From positions 1 to 26,211 of the IMG/VR virus record IMGVR_UViG_3300031857_001193: a stretch of DNA of 26,211 bases. One strand, 5' to 3'. This document shows positions 1-6,342 of the stretch, in pieces. Both the position numbers and the translations under genes were made by a program. The DNA is from a virus. Positions within the stretch are counted from its first letter, which is position 1, and every line of letters begins with the position of its first letter. A model generated the notes under the pieces. The model was not told where the DNA came from, searched no databases, and worked only from the letters and a program-made list of their open reading frames with translations.

Positions 1-43
1 GGAATAATCTCTATTATTGATTCGAGATTAAAGGAAAATGATT

Positions 44-943
44 ATGACCCAAGTGACTGCTGTTTCTTTCGATGCCAAGACTGGCAACTACTTCGCAAAA
101 GTCGGTTCTAAGACCATCAAGTCTTACTCCAAGTCTTATGTGGAGCGTCGTGTGAAGTCCATGGTTGGTGACATCGAAGTGGCAGTTGCTGCAGCTGTTG
201 AGAAGTCGAATCGCTACGACATCAATACTCGTTTCGGTTTCGTTGAGAAGTTGGTGAACATGGTTGCCACTGGTGTTCAGCCCTCTGCTGTTATCACTGG
301 TGAGGGTGGACTCGGTAAGACTTACACTGTGACCAAGACTCTGGAAGCCAATGGCTACAAGGACATCTCTGATCTTGCAGACTTCCAAGTTGGCTCGATT
401 ATCAATACTCGTAAGTGCTTTACGATGATTAAGGGTTTCTCGACTGCTAAGGGTTTGTATCGTACACTGTTCGAAAACAACAAGTCGATCGTTGTGTTCG
501 ATGACTGTGATGCTGTTCTGAAAGATCCAATTGCTCTGAATCTTCTCAAAGGTGCTCTGGACTCTTACGGTAAGCGTATTATTTCCTGGAATGCCGATAT
601 GAAGGACGACGATCTGCCACGTTCATTCGAGTTTACTGGTCGTGTGATCTTCATCTCGAACATGGAACAGGATCGTATCGACCAAGCCATTCGTAGTCGT
701 TCGATGATGATTGACCTGTCGATGACTCTAGACCAGAAGATCGATCGTATGGAGTTTATTGCTGCATCCGATGAGTTCTTGCCTGAGTACGATGCCACCA
801 TTAAGACTGATGCTCTGAAGCTGATTCGTAGCATTAAGACTGAGTGCAAAGAGATATCTCTCCGTACTCTGATTGCTGTATCGAAGGTTCGTGCCAGCAA
901 CAAGGACTGGAAAGATCTGGCTACCTACATGTTGACTGCTTAA
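44..943 (+). CDS. AAA+ family ATPase
   Basis: A 299-residue P-loop ATPase of unknown specific role, probably acting on phage DNA or a protein complex in the cytoplasm. A Walker A motif GEGGLGKT lies near residues 86-93, a Walker B motif VVFDDCD near 150-156, and a sensor-like FISNM followed by arginines (RSRS) near 194-210. The N-terminal 80 residues have no motif I recognise. An ATG at 38 abuts the AAGGA ribosome site at 31-35; the ATG at 44 has better spacing and is preferred. It is followed 12 bases later by a small basic gene, so it probably heads an operon. Related single-domain ATPases are common in T4-like phages of aquatic bacteria. The ATPase call is firm; the function is not. Confidence 0.85.
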   Translation: MTQVTAVSFDAKTGNYFAKVGSKTIKSYSKSYVERRVKSMVGDIEVAVAAAVEKSNRYDINTRFGFVEKLVNMVATGVQPSAVITGEGGLGKTYTVTKTLEANGYKDISDLADFQVGSIINTRKCFTMIKGFSTAKGLYRTLFENNKSIVVFDDCDAVLKDPIALNLLKGALDSYGKRIISWNADMKDDDLPRSFEFTGRVIFISNMEQDRIDQAIRSRSMMIDLSMTLDQKIDRMEFIAASDEFLPEYDATIKTDALKLIRSIKTECKEISLRTLIAVSKVRASNKDWKDLATYMLTA

Positions 944-955
944 TAGGAGAATAGT

Positions 956-1111
956 ATGAGTAAGCGTAAAGAAACCCCTGAAGAATTTAAAGCACGTGTC
1001 GAAGCTGGTGTTGCAAAGGCGATGCGTAAGAGTTATGATCTAGTTGCTGAGGGTCGCCGACAGCTTGAAGAAGCAAAGCGTAAAGCAAAAGAACTGGCAC
1101 AGACTGCCTAA
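956..1111 (+). CDS. small basic helical protein
   Basis: A 51-residue protein starting MSKRKETPEEF, with an AATAGGAGAA ribosome site just upstream (GGAG at 946-949). It is very rich in Lys, Arg, Glu and Ala, and the whole chain is predicted to be a single amphipathic helix; the C-terminal half has a heptad-like pattern. It sits between the AAA+ ATPase and the next gene with 10-12 base gaps, which argues for co-transcription. I do not recognise the family. The strong ribosome site and tight packing are the main support for it being real. Confidence 0.65.
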   Translation: MSKRKETPEEFKARVEAGVAKAMRKSYDLVAEGRRQLEEAKRKAKELAQTA

Positions 1112-1120
1112 GGAGTTATT

Positions 1121-1330
1121 ATGAAGATCAATGTAACAATCAATGGCATCTCGTTCTACACTACTAGTGCTGCTATTAAGAGAGGTGTAGGTAATAACAG
1201 TAATGTAAATGTGGCAGTGCAGCAAGTGTTCGCAGACCTACACAATGCAGTGGGTATTGGTACTACGATTCGTCTCTACGACCACCAAATGAAACAACAT
1301 ACATACGACATACAATTGAGGAGAGTATAA
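1121..1330 (+). CDS. hypothetical small protein
   Basis: A 69-residue protein (MKINVTINGISFYT...) preceded by TAAGGAG with good spacing to the ATG. The N-terminus alternates hydrophobic and polar residues and looks like a beta hairpin, followed by a helix and a basic C-terminus (IQLRRV). The stop overlaps the next ATG by one base (TAATG), which indicates translational coupling. No family is recognised. Confidence 0.7.
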   Translation: MKINVTINGISFYTTSAAIKRGVGNNSNVNVAVQQVFADLHNAVGIGTTIRLYDHQMKQHTYDIQLRRV

Positions 1331-1560
1331 TGGGCGCAATTAAGGAACAAATCAACGATATCCTCGAAATGCTCGAAGATACCAATATGGACTTTGATGT
1401 AGTTGCAAAGTATTTCGGTATGACGCCACGTGAAGTGTACGATATCGCCTGTGATTATAGCGAGTACTTTGATGACTCCATGGATGGCGACCACGACTCG
1501 GCTATGGCTTCTGCTGGGTTTGGAACTGATGAGGACTATGGTTACTATGGGGATGAATAA
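1330..1560 (+). CDS. hypothetical acidic protein
   Basis: A 76-residue strongly acidic protein with a C-terminal third almost entirely Asp, Glu, Gly, Ser and Tyr. The middle (residues 20-40, with YFGMTPREVYDIA) resembles a short helix-turn-helix-like segment, but this is weak. The start overlaps the preceding stop, and GAGGAGAG lies 8-10 bases upstream. Acidic C-termini of this kind occur in phage DNA mimics and in acidic-tailed replication proteins; I have no evidence for either. It ends the first operon, since a 220-base gap follows. Confidence 0.7.
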   Translation: MGAIKEQINDILEMLEDTNMDFDVVAKYFGMTPREVYDIACDYSEYFDDSMDGDHDSAMASAGFGTDEDYGYYGDE

Positions 1561-1669
1561 GCGAATATAATACCCTTACCACACAAAAGGGATTATCTGT
1601 AAATCTGTATTTGAAGGGACTCCTACCTCATGGTCGAAACACGATTAACCCCAGCCCTACATTTATCTC
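1561..1669 (+). other. non-coding gap with imperfect hairpin
   Basis: No convincing gene lies here. An imperfect hairpin pairs 1567-1571 plus 1573-1577 (ATAAT, CCCTT) with 1587-1596 (AAGGGATTAT), with one bulged A at 1572 and a nine-base loop. No U-run follows, so it is a weak terminator at best. A TATAAT at 1566-1571 inside the stem lacks a good -35 box. The rest contains only short stop-interrupted frames. Confidence 0.4.
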
Positions 1670-1698
1670 TTGTCTTGCAAGATTCTCTGTAGTATAAT
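1670..1698 (+). promoter_or_regulatory. sigma70-type phage promoter P1
   Basis: TTGTCT at 1670-1675, a 17-base spacer, and a perfect TATAAT at 1693-1698. It has the same architecture as four other sites in the window (TTG[TC][CT]T-N17-TATAAT). It lies in a gene-free gap and would start RNA near 1705, about 75 bases before the PGDYG-like gene, so it likely drives the run of small genes from 1781 on. Confidence 0.75.
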
Positions 1699-1715
1699 AA
1701 TCTCTATAGGGTTAC

Positions 1716-1784
1716 ATGGTTGCGAATCAATTGCAGCCAAAAAATTTCTCCGAGAAAATTTTCACTGTAAAAGGTTGCATATGA
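1716..1784 (+). CDS. possible 22-residue leader peptide
   Basis: An ATG at 1716, eleven bases after the predicted P1 transcript start and preceded by an AGGG at 1707-1710, opens a 22-codon frame (MVANQLQPKNF...KGCI). Its TGA overlaps the next ATG as ATGA (1781-1784). It would be the first frame on the P1 transcript, and its precise overlap with the next start is suggestive. It may be a leader peptide, a small gene, or chance; there is no family support. Confidence 0.3.
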   Translation: MVANQLQPKNFSEKIFTVKGCI

Positions 1785-2008
1785 AAGTATTTGATACATT
1801 TGAGATTGTAGAGGGTATGAAACCCTGTAGGAAGAAACCGATTGTAATTCATGCACAGTCGATTCCCACTGAGTTTCGAGTCAATACCTTGGAGGGTAAT
1901 TATAAGCAGGGTAAGGCTGGAGATTATCTCATGTGTGGTATTGATGGTGAGTTGTATATTTGTGATCGAGAGATCTTTGAGAAAACTTATGATTGGGTGC
2001 AAGAATGA
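1781..2008 (+). CDS. PGDYG-like small phage protein
   Basis: A 75-residue protein. The ATG at 1781 with AAAAGG six bases upstream is chosen over a longer frame from 1670, which would run through the P1 promoter. The C-terminal half carries AGDYLMCGIDGELYICDREIFEKTY, here split as AGDYLMCGIDG then ELYICDREIFEKTYDW. This matches the pattern of the small PGDYG domain found in phages and some bacterial proteins, where a G-D-Y core precedes a Y-x-[IC]-x-x-x-x-F-x-x-T-Y segment. No biochemical function is known for the family. The stop overlaps the next start (ATGA). Confidence 0.7.
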   Translation: MKVFDTFEIVEGMKPCRKKPIVIHAQSIPTEFRVNTLEGNYKQGKAGDYLMCGIDGELYICDREIFEKTYDWVQE

Positions 2009-2214
2009 ACGAACGAATTAAAGAACTTGCTGATAAGATATGGGAAGAAAAATACTGGACTAATCCTAACACGGATAAACTTTTGCCAGCACAGTTAAAC
2101 AGATTCGCTGAGTTGATTCTACAGGATGTCATGTCCATCTGTGAAAAGATGGGTGATAGAGGTATGGATGGTCACTATTGTGTAGATAAGATTCGTAAGG
2201 AATTTGGAGTATGA
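2005..2214 (+). CDS. conserved small phage protein (NERIKELA type)
   Basis: A 69-residue protein beginning MNERIKELADKIW. The start at 2005 overlaps the preceding TGA by ATGA; a longer frame from 1993 would overlap the upstream gene without a ribosome site. The pattern of an NERIKELA helix, an F-A-E-L helix and a C-terminal DKIRKEFGV is one I associate with small conserved proteins of T4-like phages of aquatic bacteria. Function is unknown. It ends coupled to the next gene, again by ATGA. Confidence 0.7.
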   Translation: MNERIKELADKIWEEKYWTNPNTDKLLPAQLNRFAELILQDVMSICEKMGDRGMDGHYCVDKIRKEFGV

Positions 2215-2558
2215 GTCTAGATGTCTATCTTTCAAAGATGATGCCCACTGAGGTTTTTACTGGGAATATTACTCACAATCTTGGCAAGATGGCTGACAAG
2301 GTTGTTCTTTCTAATGGGCAGACTCTCTATCAGATTCTTTGGCGACCCGATGAATGCACTCCACCCTATACGAAGGCGAGTGAGATTGCAGAGTTGCTTG
2401 ATGAAGGATGGAATATTTTACTTTCGAATCCCGAGGAATATAAGAAATACAATCCAGAGAATGGTTGGGGCAACTATGATGGTCTGGTAAATTTTGTGTA
2501 TCAATATCGTAATGCTTGTTGGGATGATCCCGATGCGAAGATTGGAGTTTCGAGATGA
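2211..2558 (+). CDS. MSLDVYL/NITHNL conserved phage protein
   Basis: A 115-residue protein with the N-terminal signature SLDVYL, then NITHNLGKMA near residues 19-28, and LYQILWRPDE near 38-47. Proteins with this combination are widespread in phages and some bacteria and remain uncharacterised. It has several Trp and Tyr in the C-terminal half, so it is likely a compact globular protein. It overlaps both neighbours by ATGA, so it is part of one tightly coupled translation unit from 1781 to about 3300. A second protein with a related opening (GLDMYL) lies at 14324. Confidence 0.75.
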   Translation: MSLDVYLSKMMPTEVFTGNITHNLGKMADKVVLSNGQTLYQILWRPDECTPPYTKASEIAELLDEGWNILLSNPEEYKKYNPENGWGNYDGLVNFVYQYRNACWDDPDAKIGVSR

Positions 2559-2761
2559 AAGAAAAGTACTTTAATTTTTTGGATTCCCTAAGAGACAGTG
2601 GACAGATTAATATGTTTGGGGCTGCTCCGTATCTTGCAGAGTTGTATGATTTAAATAGATACGAAGCAAAACAAATTGTATTGGAATGGATGAGCACCTA
2701 TGGCGAACGTAAAGCAAGGCAATTCGACACGACCACCACAGTGGTGGAAACATCTACGTGA
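2555..2761 (+). CDS. conserved small phage protein (FGAAPYL type)
   Basis: A 68-residue protein with FGAAPYLAELYDLNRYEAK near residues 21-39 followed by VLEWMSTYGE. This pattern of a short helix, YL...F/YxL, EA and a terminal W-M helix is shared by small conserved proteins of T4-like phages and looks like a winged-helix-like fold; this is inference. The C-terminal 20 residues are low complexity (Thr, Val) and overlap another frame (2700-2846), so they may be shaped by that overlap. Confidence 0.7.
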   Translation: MKEKYFNFLDSLRDSGQINMFGAAPYLAELYDLNRYEAKQIVLEWMSTYGERKARQFDTTTTVVETST

Positions 2762-2846
2762 CTGGAAGCGAGTCTTCTGGAAAAAGGAACGTAAGGCACA
2801 GAAAAGGAATATTGACAATGAGCAAAAAACTAGAGATTCCCTATGA
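2700..2846 (+). CDS. small Trp/Lys-rich protein, overlapping gene
   Basis: A 48-residue frame with a proper ATG, running across the end of the gene at 2555 and the start of the gene at 2818 in a different frame. The protein is dominated by PPQWWKHLRDWKRVFWKKER, a dense Trp/Arg/Lys helix that is very unlikely as random read-through and resembles small conserved basic proteins of T4-like phages. It fills a stretch that otherwise would be a 56-base gap. Function is unknown; a nucleic-acid- or membrane-contacting role is possible. Confidence is moderate because both ends overlap neighbours by 62 and 29 bases. Confidence 0.55.
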   Translation: MANVKQGNSTRPPQWWKHLRDWKRVFWKKERKAQKRNIDNEQKTRDSL

Positions 2847-3027
2847 AGTAGCCGATGGTATTACATTGGCGACTCTACAAGATCATCTCGAATACCTAGA
2901 GCAAGAGCTAAAGGATCATGTTGAGAATGGTAAGTGGATGCATCCCGAAGATGTATTAAAGAGTCGTGGTGAATATATCCCTGCATTAAAAGTGCTTGTG
3001 AAATTCTTTGGTGGAGACTATGAGTAG
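2818..3027 (+). CDS. hypothetical small protein
   Basis: A 69-residue protein (MSKKLEIPYEVADGITLATL...). The ATG at 2818 has AAAAGGAA about ten bases upstream and is preferred over a GTG at 2758. The pattern of a short strand, VADGIT, then a long charged helix (QDHLEYLEQELKDHVENGKW) and a MHPED loop is seen in small conserved phage proteins without known function. It overlaps the following lipoprotein start by eight bases. Confidence 0.7.
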   Translation: MSKKLEIPYEVADGITLATLQDHLEYLEQELKDHVENGKWMHPEDVLKSRGEYIPALKVLVKFFGGDYE

Positions 3028-3178
3028 AATCTTTCTTCTTTGTTTTCTGCTGACTGGTTGCACCACCTATGATCACTCTATTCATATGAAGGATGTAAAC
3101 ATTAACACAACAACGATTGAGAAGAAATGTGGTATAAAGTGTACTCCAGTTCGCAATCCAGAGAATCCCTATAAATGA
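3020..3178 (+). CDS. putative small lipoprotein
   Basis: A 52-residue protein with a short N-terminal hydrophobic segment after SR (IFLLCFLLTGC) ending in a lipobox LTGC at residues 11-14, so Cys14 would be lipidated and the remaining 38 residues sit in the periplasm on a membrane anchor. Two further Cys (KKCGIKC) could form a disulfide. Small phage lipoproteins are often spanin outer-membrane subunits or superinfection-exclusion factors; nothing here decides between them. The ATG overlaps the previous gene's end, and the stop overlaps the next ATG. Confidence 0.65.
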   Translation: MSRIFLLCFLLTGCTTYDHSIHMKDVNINTTTIEKKCGIKCTPVRNPENPYK

Positions 3179-3309
3179 CGGATGATGAAGTATTAAAAAT
3201 GTATAACGAGATGCTAGAGTATTTCGGCACACTACCCAACCCAGAACAAGAACCACGAAGATTTGCATACTATGTAAAATTGTATCGATACTATAAGGAA
3301 AGAAAATGA
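3175..3309 (+). CDS. small conserved phage protein
   Basis: A 44-residue protein (MTDDEVLKMYNEM...) that begins in an ATGA overlap with the lipoprotein stop and ends in an ATGA overlap with the metallophosphoesterase. It has an acidic N-terminal helix, a LPNPEQEP loop and a basic Tyr-rich C-terminal helix (YYVKLYRYYKERK), a pattern I have seen in small T4-like accessory proteins. It is supported mainly by perfect coupling on both sides and protein-like composition. Function is unknown. Confidence 0.6.
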   Translation: MTDDEVLKMYNEMLEYFGTLPNPEQEPRRFAYYVKLYRYYKERK

Positions 3310-4238
3310 AAGTCGCAGTCTGCTCCGATCTGCATCTAGAGTTCGGAGATCTACATCTAAAGAATGAACACGATATAGATGTTCTCATTCTCTCTGGCGA
3401 TATCTGTGTTGCAGCAGATATTGGTAAGCCAGATCCAAATAACTTTATGGAGGGTGCACGTAGTAATCGCATCGTGGACTTCTTCAAGCGTTGTTCGTTT
3501 CAGTTCCCCCATGTTCTCTATGTAATGGGAAATCATGAGCACTATCATGGTGATGTTGCGACCAGTGCAAGTAAGATTCGCTCTATGCTAGAGTCACATA
3601 TGCTGAGTAATGTACGACTGCTCGATAAAGAGTTTGTTGATATCGATGGGATTCGCTTTATCGGTGGTACGCTATGGACTGATATGAATAACGAAGATCC
3701 AATTACTCTTGCACACATTCGTGGTATGATGAATGATTTTCGTATTTGCTCGAATAGCAATCGCACTGTGTCACGTAAAGTACCCATCTATCAGAAAGAC
3801 GAGAATGGTAATTACGTCACTGAAACTGTGGATGGAATCAATCGTATAGTTCAGAGTGGTATAAAGATGAAGTCTGAACCAGCAACATGGTCGCCAGAAG
3901 ATGCAGTCGAAGATCATAAGGCGATGAAAAGTTTTATTGAGAAGACTGTTGCTGAGACAGATCCGTCCACGAAGATTGTTGTGATTGGTCATCATGCACC
4001 GAGTAAGTTATCGACTCATCCTCGTTACAAAGATGAGACACTAATGAATGGTGGCTATAGTAGCGATCTCAGTGAGTTTATTCTGGATCGTCGTATGATT
4101 AAGTTGTGGACTCATGGACACACTCACGAAGACTTTGACTACATGCTTGGTTCTACACGTGTAGTCTGCAATCCTCGTGGCTATGATGGCTATGAAGAAC
4201 GTGCAGATCGTTTTGAACTCAAGGTAGTAGAAGTATGA
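3306..4238 (+). CDS. calcineurin-like metallophosphoesterase
   Basis: A 310-residue two-metal phosphoesterase. All family motifs are visible: D8-x-H10 (SDLHLEFGD), GD at 31-32 (LSGDIC), GNHEH at 75-79, GHHAP near 226-230, and the C-terminal HGHTH. These place it in the Icc/calcineurin-like superfamily, which hydrolyses phosphodiesters or phosphomonoesters with Mn/Fe. The substrate cannot be read from sequence. Known roles in phages include end processing of RNA or DNA and cyclic-nucleotide hydrolysis, the latter relevant to nucleotide-signalling defences; that is only a possibility. It is coupled to both neighbours by ATGA overlaps. Length is normal for the family. Confidence 0.9.
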   Translation: MKVAVCSDLHLEFGDLHLKNEHDIDVLILSGDICVAADIGKPDPNNFMEGARSNRIVDFFKRCSFQFPHVLYVMGNHEHYHGDVATSASKIRSMLESHMLSNVRLLDKEFVDIDGIRFIGGTLWTDMNNEDPITLAHIRGMMNDFRICSNSNRTVSRKVPIYQKDENGNYVTETVDGINRIVQSGIKMKSEPATWSPEDAVEDHKAMKSFIEKTVAETDPSTKIVVIGHHAPSKLSTHPRYKDETLMNGGYSSDLSEFILDRRMIKLWTHGHTHEDFDYMLGSTRVVCNPRGYDGYEERADRFELKVVEV

Positions 4239-4570
4239 GTGAGTATATCCCAGACAAGTGGGTCGTTGTCAAGATTAGCAGAGACAATGTGGAGACAATC
4301 TACAAAGTCTTTGCTTGCTGGTATGGTGGATACACAGGATCTGATTCTTGGAAGTTAAACAGTGGCATCACTCGAGCATTTTTCGGAGGAGAAGTCTATT
4401 CCTTCGAAGGTTCTTCTGGTTCTGTCTATGAGTGCCATAAGAATCTTTATGGCACGAACATGTATGGACAAGGTGTCCTTAACAATATGATTAATAACGC
4501 TGCAAAGAGTGGCGTGGCGATCGAGATAATGCCAGAAGATACAAACTGGCTGGAGTTGAAATATGAATAG
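4235..4570 (+). CDS. conserved phage protein (ACWYGGY type)
   Basis: A 111-residue protein with the striking central string FACWYGGYTGSDSWKLNSGI at residues 27-46, rich in aromatic residues and glycine. I associate it with uncharacterised proteins of T4-like cyanophages and relatives. It looks like a small all-beta or alpha/beta globular domain. It overlaps the metallophosphoesterase by ATGA and the next gene by eight bases. Function is unknown. Confidence 0.7.
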   Translation: MSEYIPDKWVVVKISRDNVETIYKVFACWYGGYTGSDSWKLNSGITRAFFGGEVYSFEGSSGSVYECHKNLYGTNMYGQGVLNNMINNAAKSGVAIEIMPEDTNWLELKYE

Positions 4571-4751
4571 CTGGAAAATTACTCTGGAGGAAGATCCAGA
4601 AACAGGTGACTTGCTAATGCCAATTCCTACTGATTGTCTAAATCAGATGGGATGGGATATTGGTGATGTATTAATTTGGGAGGATATGCAAAATGGATCT
4701 TGGTCTCTACGAAAGAAAGACGATGGAACTACTGAAAATGCCACTGAGTGA
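4563..4751 (+). CDS. AbrB/swapped-hairpin-like small protein
   Basis: A 62-residue protein with W-K-I-T-L-E-E-D-P-E-T-G-D-L near the N-terminus, then L-x-Q-M-G-W-D-I-G-D-V-L-I-W and a final GSWSLRKK. This beta-alpha-beta layout with a GWxxGDxLxW turn resembles the AbrB/MazE/SpoVT swapped-hairpin fold, often DNA-binding, and T4-like phages carry similar small proteins. The fold call is inference from pattern only. The C-terminal ten residues overlap another frame (4693-4866). Confidence 0.65.
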   Translation: MNSWKITLEEDPETGDLLMPIPTDCLNQMGWDIGDVLIWEDMQNGSWSLRKKDDGTTENATE

Positions 4752-4866
4752 TCAGGAAGAAGCAATTGTTTCACTAATGCAAAAGATTAATAAACTTGAG
4801 CATGAGAATCGAGAGCTAAAGGAAGAACTTAGAATGTTAAAATGGTCAATAATGGAGCACGATTGA
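4693..4866 (+). CDS. small coiled-coil protein
   Basis: A 57-residue frame. The start at 4693 is chosen because a strong GGGAGGA lies 8-10 bases upstream inside the preceding gene; an in-frame ATG at 4723 would give 47 residues. The C-terminal two thirds (LMQKINKLEHENRELKEEL, then RMLKW) is a clear Leu-zipper-like coiled coil with Leu, Ile or Asn at heptad positions. It probably dimerises; no DNA-binding region precedes the zipper except a short basic patch. It overlaps the previous gene by 59 bases. Confidence 0.6.
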   Translation: MDLGLYERKTMELLKMPLSDQEEAIVSLMQKINKLEHENRELKEELRMLKWSIMEHD

Positions 4867-4867
4867 T

Positions 4868-5146
4868 ATGCCAAAATTTACACTTATTGGTGAGCACACA
4901 GATATCTACGGTAAACCTGATGGTAGTAAAATTACCTATGAATTTTATGTTGATGGACTAAACGATGTTCTCGAACACGTTGATCTTTTTATTCGTGGTT
5001 GTGGTTACATGCCACCTCCAGGAACTCTTGACTATGTTGTTGATGATTATAGCGACTTTGGTGGTGGATCAACTCTTGCTGATTATGAAATGCATGACGA
5101 CGTTCAACACAGCGAATCTTATTTTGATATAGAAAGAAACAAATGA
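4868..5146 (+). CDS. conserved phage protein, acidic
   Basis: A 92-residue acidic protein. The N-terminal half (FTLIGEHTDIYGKPDGSK, then ITYEFYVDGLNDVLEHVDLF) alternates strands and a helix; the GCGYMPPPGTLDYV segment in the middle recurs in small T4-like phage proteins I recognise only as conserved hypotheticals. It is coupled to the next gene by ATGA at 5143-5146. No ribosome site stands out other than weak GGAGC at 4854-4858. Confidence 0.7.
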   Translation: MPKFTLIGEHTDIYGKPDGSKITYEFYVDGLNDVLEHVDLFIRGCGYMPPPGTLDYVVDDYSDFGGGSTLADYEMHDDVQHSESYFDIERNK

Positions 5147-5517
5147 GTAAAGTCTTTACAGATGTGCATGTTTTCATGATTGCAGCAGGACAAACCATTC
5201 CACCATTCAATGCAAATCGTTCAGATCAGTCAGATTTGTATATGAAACTCATTCAAGAAGAGTTTTCTGAGTTAATGGACGCTGAAGCAGTGTCTGATGA
5301 CGCTGAAATTTGTGATGCATGCTTTGATTTAATGTGGGTGATTGTTGGTTACATGAAATCTCGTGGCTGGGATTGTGGAGAACTTTGGGATGAGGGTGCA
5401 AAATCCAATTTATCCAAGATTGACAAGGTGACTGGCAGGGTTATTAAGCGTGAAGACGGTAAAATTCTCAAGCCAGAGGGTTGGAAACCACCAGATTTTG
5501 CAAAATTTGTAAAATAA
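5143..5517 (+). CDS. MazG-like nucleotide pyrophosphohydrolase
   Basis: A 124-residue all-alpha NTP-PPase. The metal-binding pattern is visible: E39-E40-x-x-E43 (QEEFSEL) followed by D58-x-x-x-D62 (DACFDLMWVIVGY). Enzymes of this superfamily (MazG, HisE, dUTPase-type) hydrolyse NTPs or dNTPs to NMP and pyrophosphate. Phage versions are proposed to act on ppGpp or to clean the dNTP pool during host DNA recycling; which applies here is not known. The C-terminal 35 residues, rich in Lys and ending KPEGWKPPDF, match the extension seen in T4-like cyanophage-type members. It is followed directly by a hairpin and promoter P2. Confidence 0.8.
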   Translation: MSKVFTDVHVFMIAAGQTIPPFNANRSDQSDLYMKLIQEEFSELMDAEAVSDDAEICDACFDLMWVIVGYMKSRGWDCGELWDEGAKSNLSKIDKVTGRVIKREDGKILKPEGWKPPDFAKFVK

Positions 5518-5539
5518 TTGTTGTTTTGCAACAATTTTT
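5516..5539 (+). terminator. hairpin with short T tail after MazG-like gene
   Basis: A perfect 8-bp stem, AATTGTTG at 5516-5523 with CAACAATT at 5529-5536, a five-base loop and TTT after it. It starts inside the stop codon of the MazG-like gene. The stem is AT-rich so termination may be partial. It overlaps the -35 box and spacer of promoter P2. Confidence 0.5.
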
Positions 5540-5549
5540 GATGTATAAT
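5521..5549 (+). promoter_or_regulatory. sigma70-type phage promoter P2 (leaderless)
   Basis: TTGTTT at 5521-5526, a 17-base spacer and TATAAT at 5544-5549. The expected transcript start seven bases after the -10 box is the A of the ATG at 5556, so the nucleotidase mRNA would have no leader. The site shares its first 11 bases, TTGTYTTGCAA, with promoter P1. Confidence 0.7.
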
Positions 5550-5555
5550 ATGATT

Positions 5556-6065
5556 ATGATTACACTTTACCTTGATATGGACGGAGTTCTTGCCAATTTT
5601 GACAAGGCATATCGTCAGTTAGATCCTCATAAAGAGGATCGAGTGCGTTTTCGTGATGCTGTAATGCTTCATCGCATCTTCGAGGACTTAGAATTCATGC
5701 CTGATGCACAAGAATTGTTGAATCATGTGTCAAGATTGCATGATGTTCGTGTTGAAATTCTTACTTCAATGGGTACTTTTGAAACAACACGTGGTTTACA
5801 AGCAAAGTTACAGAAAATGCACTGGCTTGATAAGCATAACATTCCTTACAAACCAAATTTTGTTCGTACTAAGTCAGAAAAGGCACAGTACGCAACACCA
5901 GAGTCAATCTTAATTGATGATTCTCCAGGATGCATTGGTCCATTTATCGCAAGTGGAGGACACGGCATACTCCATAACCATGCCAGTGAGTCTATTCGAA
6001 TTTTAGACTCAACAATTTTACAGATACGTGCATTACATGCACTACGAGAAGGAATGTATGAATGA
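5556..6065 (+). CDS. HAD-family 5'-nucleotidase-like phosphatase
   Basis: A 169-residue HAD-superfamily phosphatase. Motif I is D7-M-D9-G-V-L (nucleophile and acid/base Asp), motif II is the ILTSMG Thr/Ser near residue 65, a Lys near 105-112 (RTKSEKAQY) is motif III, and motif IV is LIDDSP near 124-129. The pattern is closest to 5'(3')-deoxyribonucleotidases of the NT5C type, which dephosphorylate (d)NMPs; in a phage this would tune nucleotide pools, in line with the adjacent MazG-like enzyme. Starts at 5550 and 5556 are both possible; 5556 coincides with the predicted RNA start of promoter P2. The final codons overlap the next gene. Confidence 0.8.
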   Translation: MITLYLDMDGVLANFDKAYRQLDPHKEDRVRFRDAVMLHRIFEDLEFMPDAQELLNHVSRLHDVRVEILTSMGTFETTRGLQAKLQKMHWLDKHNIPYKPNFVRTKSEKAQYATPESILIDDSPGCIGPFIASGGHGILHNHASESIRILDSTILQIRALHALREGMYE

Positions 6066-6342
6066 CTTACTACGCACTACGTTTGAATGGATAAAAGATG
6101 ACTGGAATAGCCATCCTTTTAGGTTTTTTATTGAGTTGTTGGCTTGGGCTATCAGCATTGGTTGCTCGATCACAATGGCTCTCACAGTCCCCACTCCTCC
6201 CCTACTTATACTATATCCTATCTGGATCCTTGGCTGTGCTATGTATGCTTGGGCTGCTTATACTAGGAAATCTTTTGGCATGTTGGCTAACTACATCTTG
6301 TTGACTACAATTGATACAGTTGGTTTGATACGTATGTTATGA
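6058..6342 (+). CDS. putative three-helix membrane protein
   Basis: A 94-residue protein with three hydrophobic stretches: FRFFIELLAWAISIGCSITM, then PPLLILYPIWILGCAMYAWA, then FGMLANYILLTTIDTVGLI. The N-terminus (NDLLRTTFEWIKDDW) is amphipathic. The start at 6058 lies in an overlap with the preceding stop and has GAGAAGGA just upstream. Phages of marine and freshwater bacteria carry similar inner-membrane proteins ending FGMLANY...L..IDxxG; no function is known. A holin role is possible but the hydrophobic spacing with a polar RKS linker does not settle it. Confidence 0.65.
   Translation: MNDLLRTTFEWIKDDWNSHPFRFFIELLAWAISIGCSITMALTVPTPPLLILYPIWILGCAMYAWAAYTRKSFGMLANYILLTTIDTVGLIRML

Noticed and set aside
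1566-1571. TATAAT as another promoter
   Set aside because: No acceptable -35 box at 16-18 bases, and it lies inside a hairpin stem.
1630-1692. Short frame MVETRLTPALHL... in the gap before P1
   Set aside because: Only 20 codons, poor ribosome-site spacing, and it runs through the P1 promoter. There is no coupling to another gene.
2861-3487. Leftward frame of about 208 codons across several small + genes
   Set aside because: It is antisense to four coupled genes including the metallophosphoesterase motifs. Its composition (Ser/Arg/His rich) is typical of an antisense shadow.
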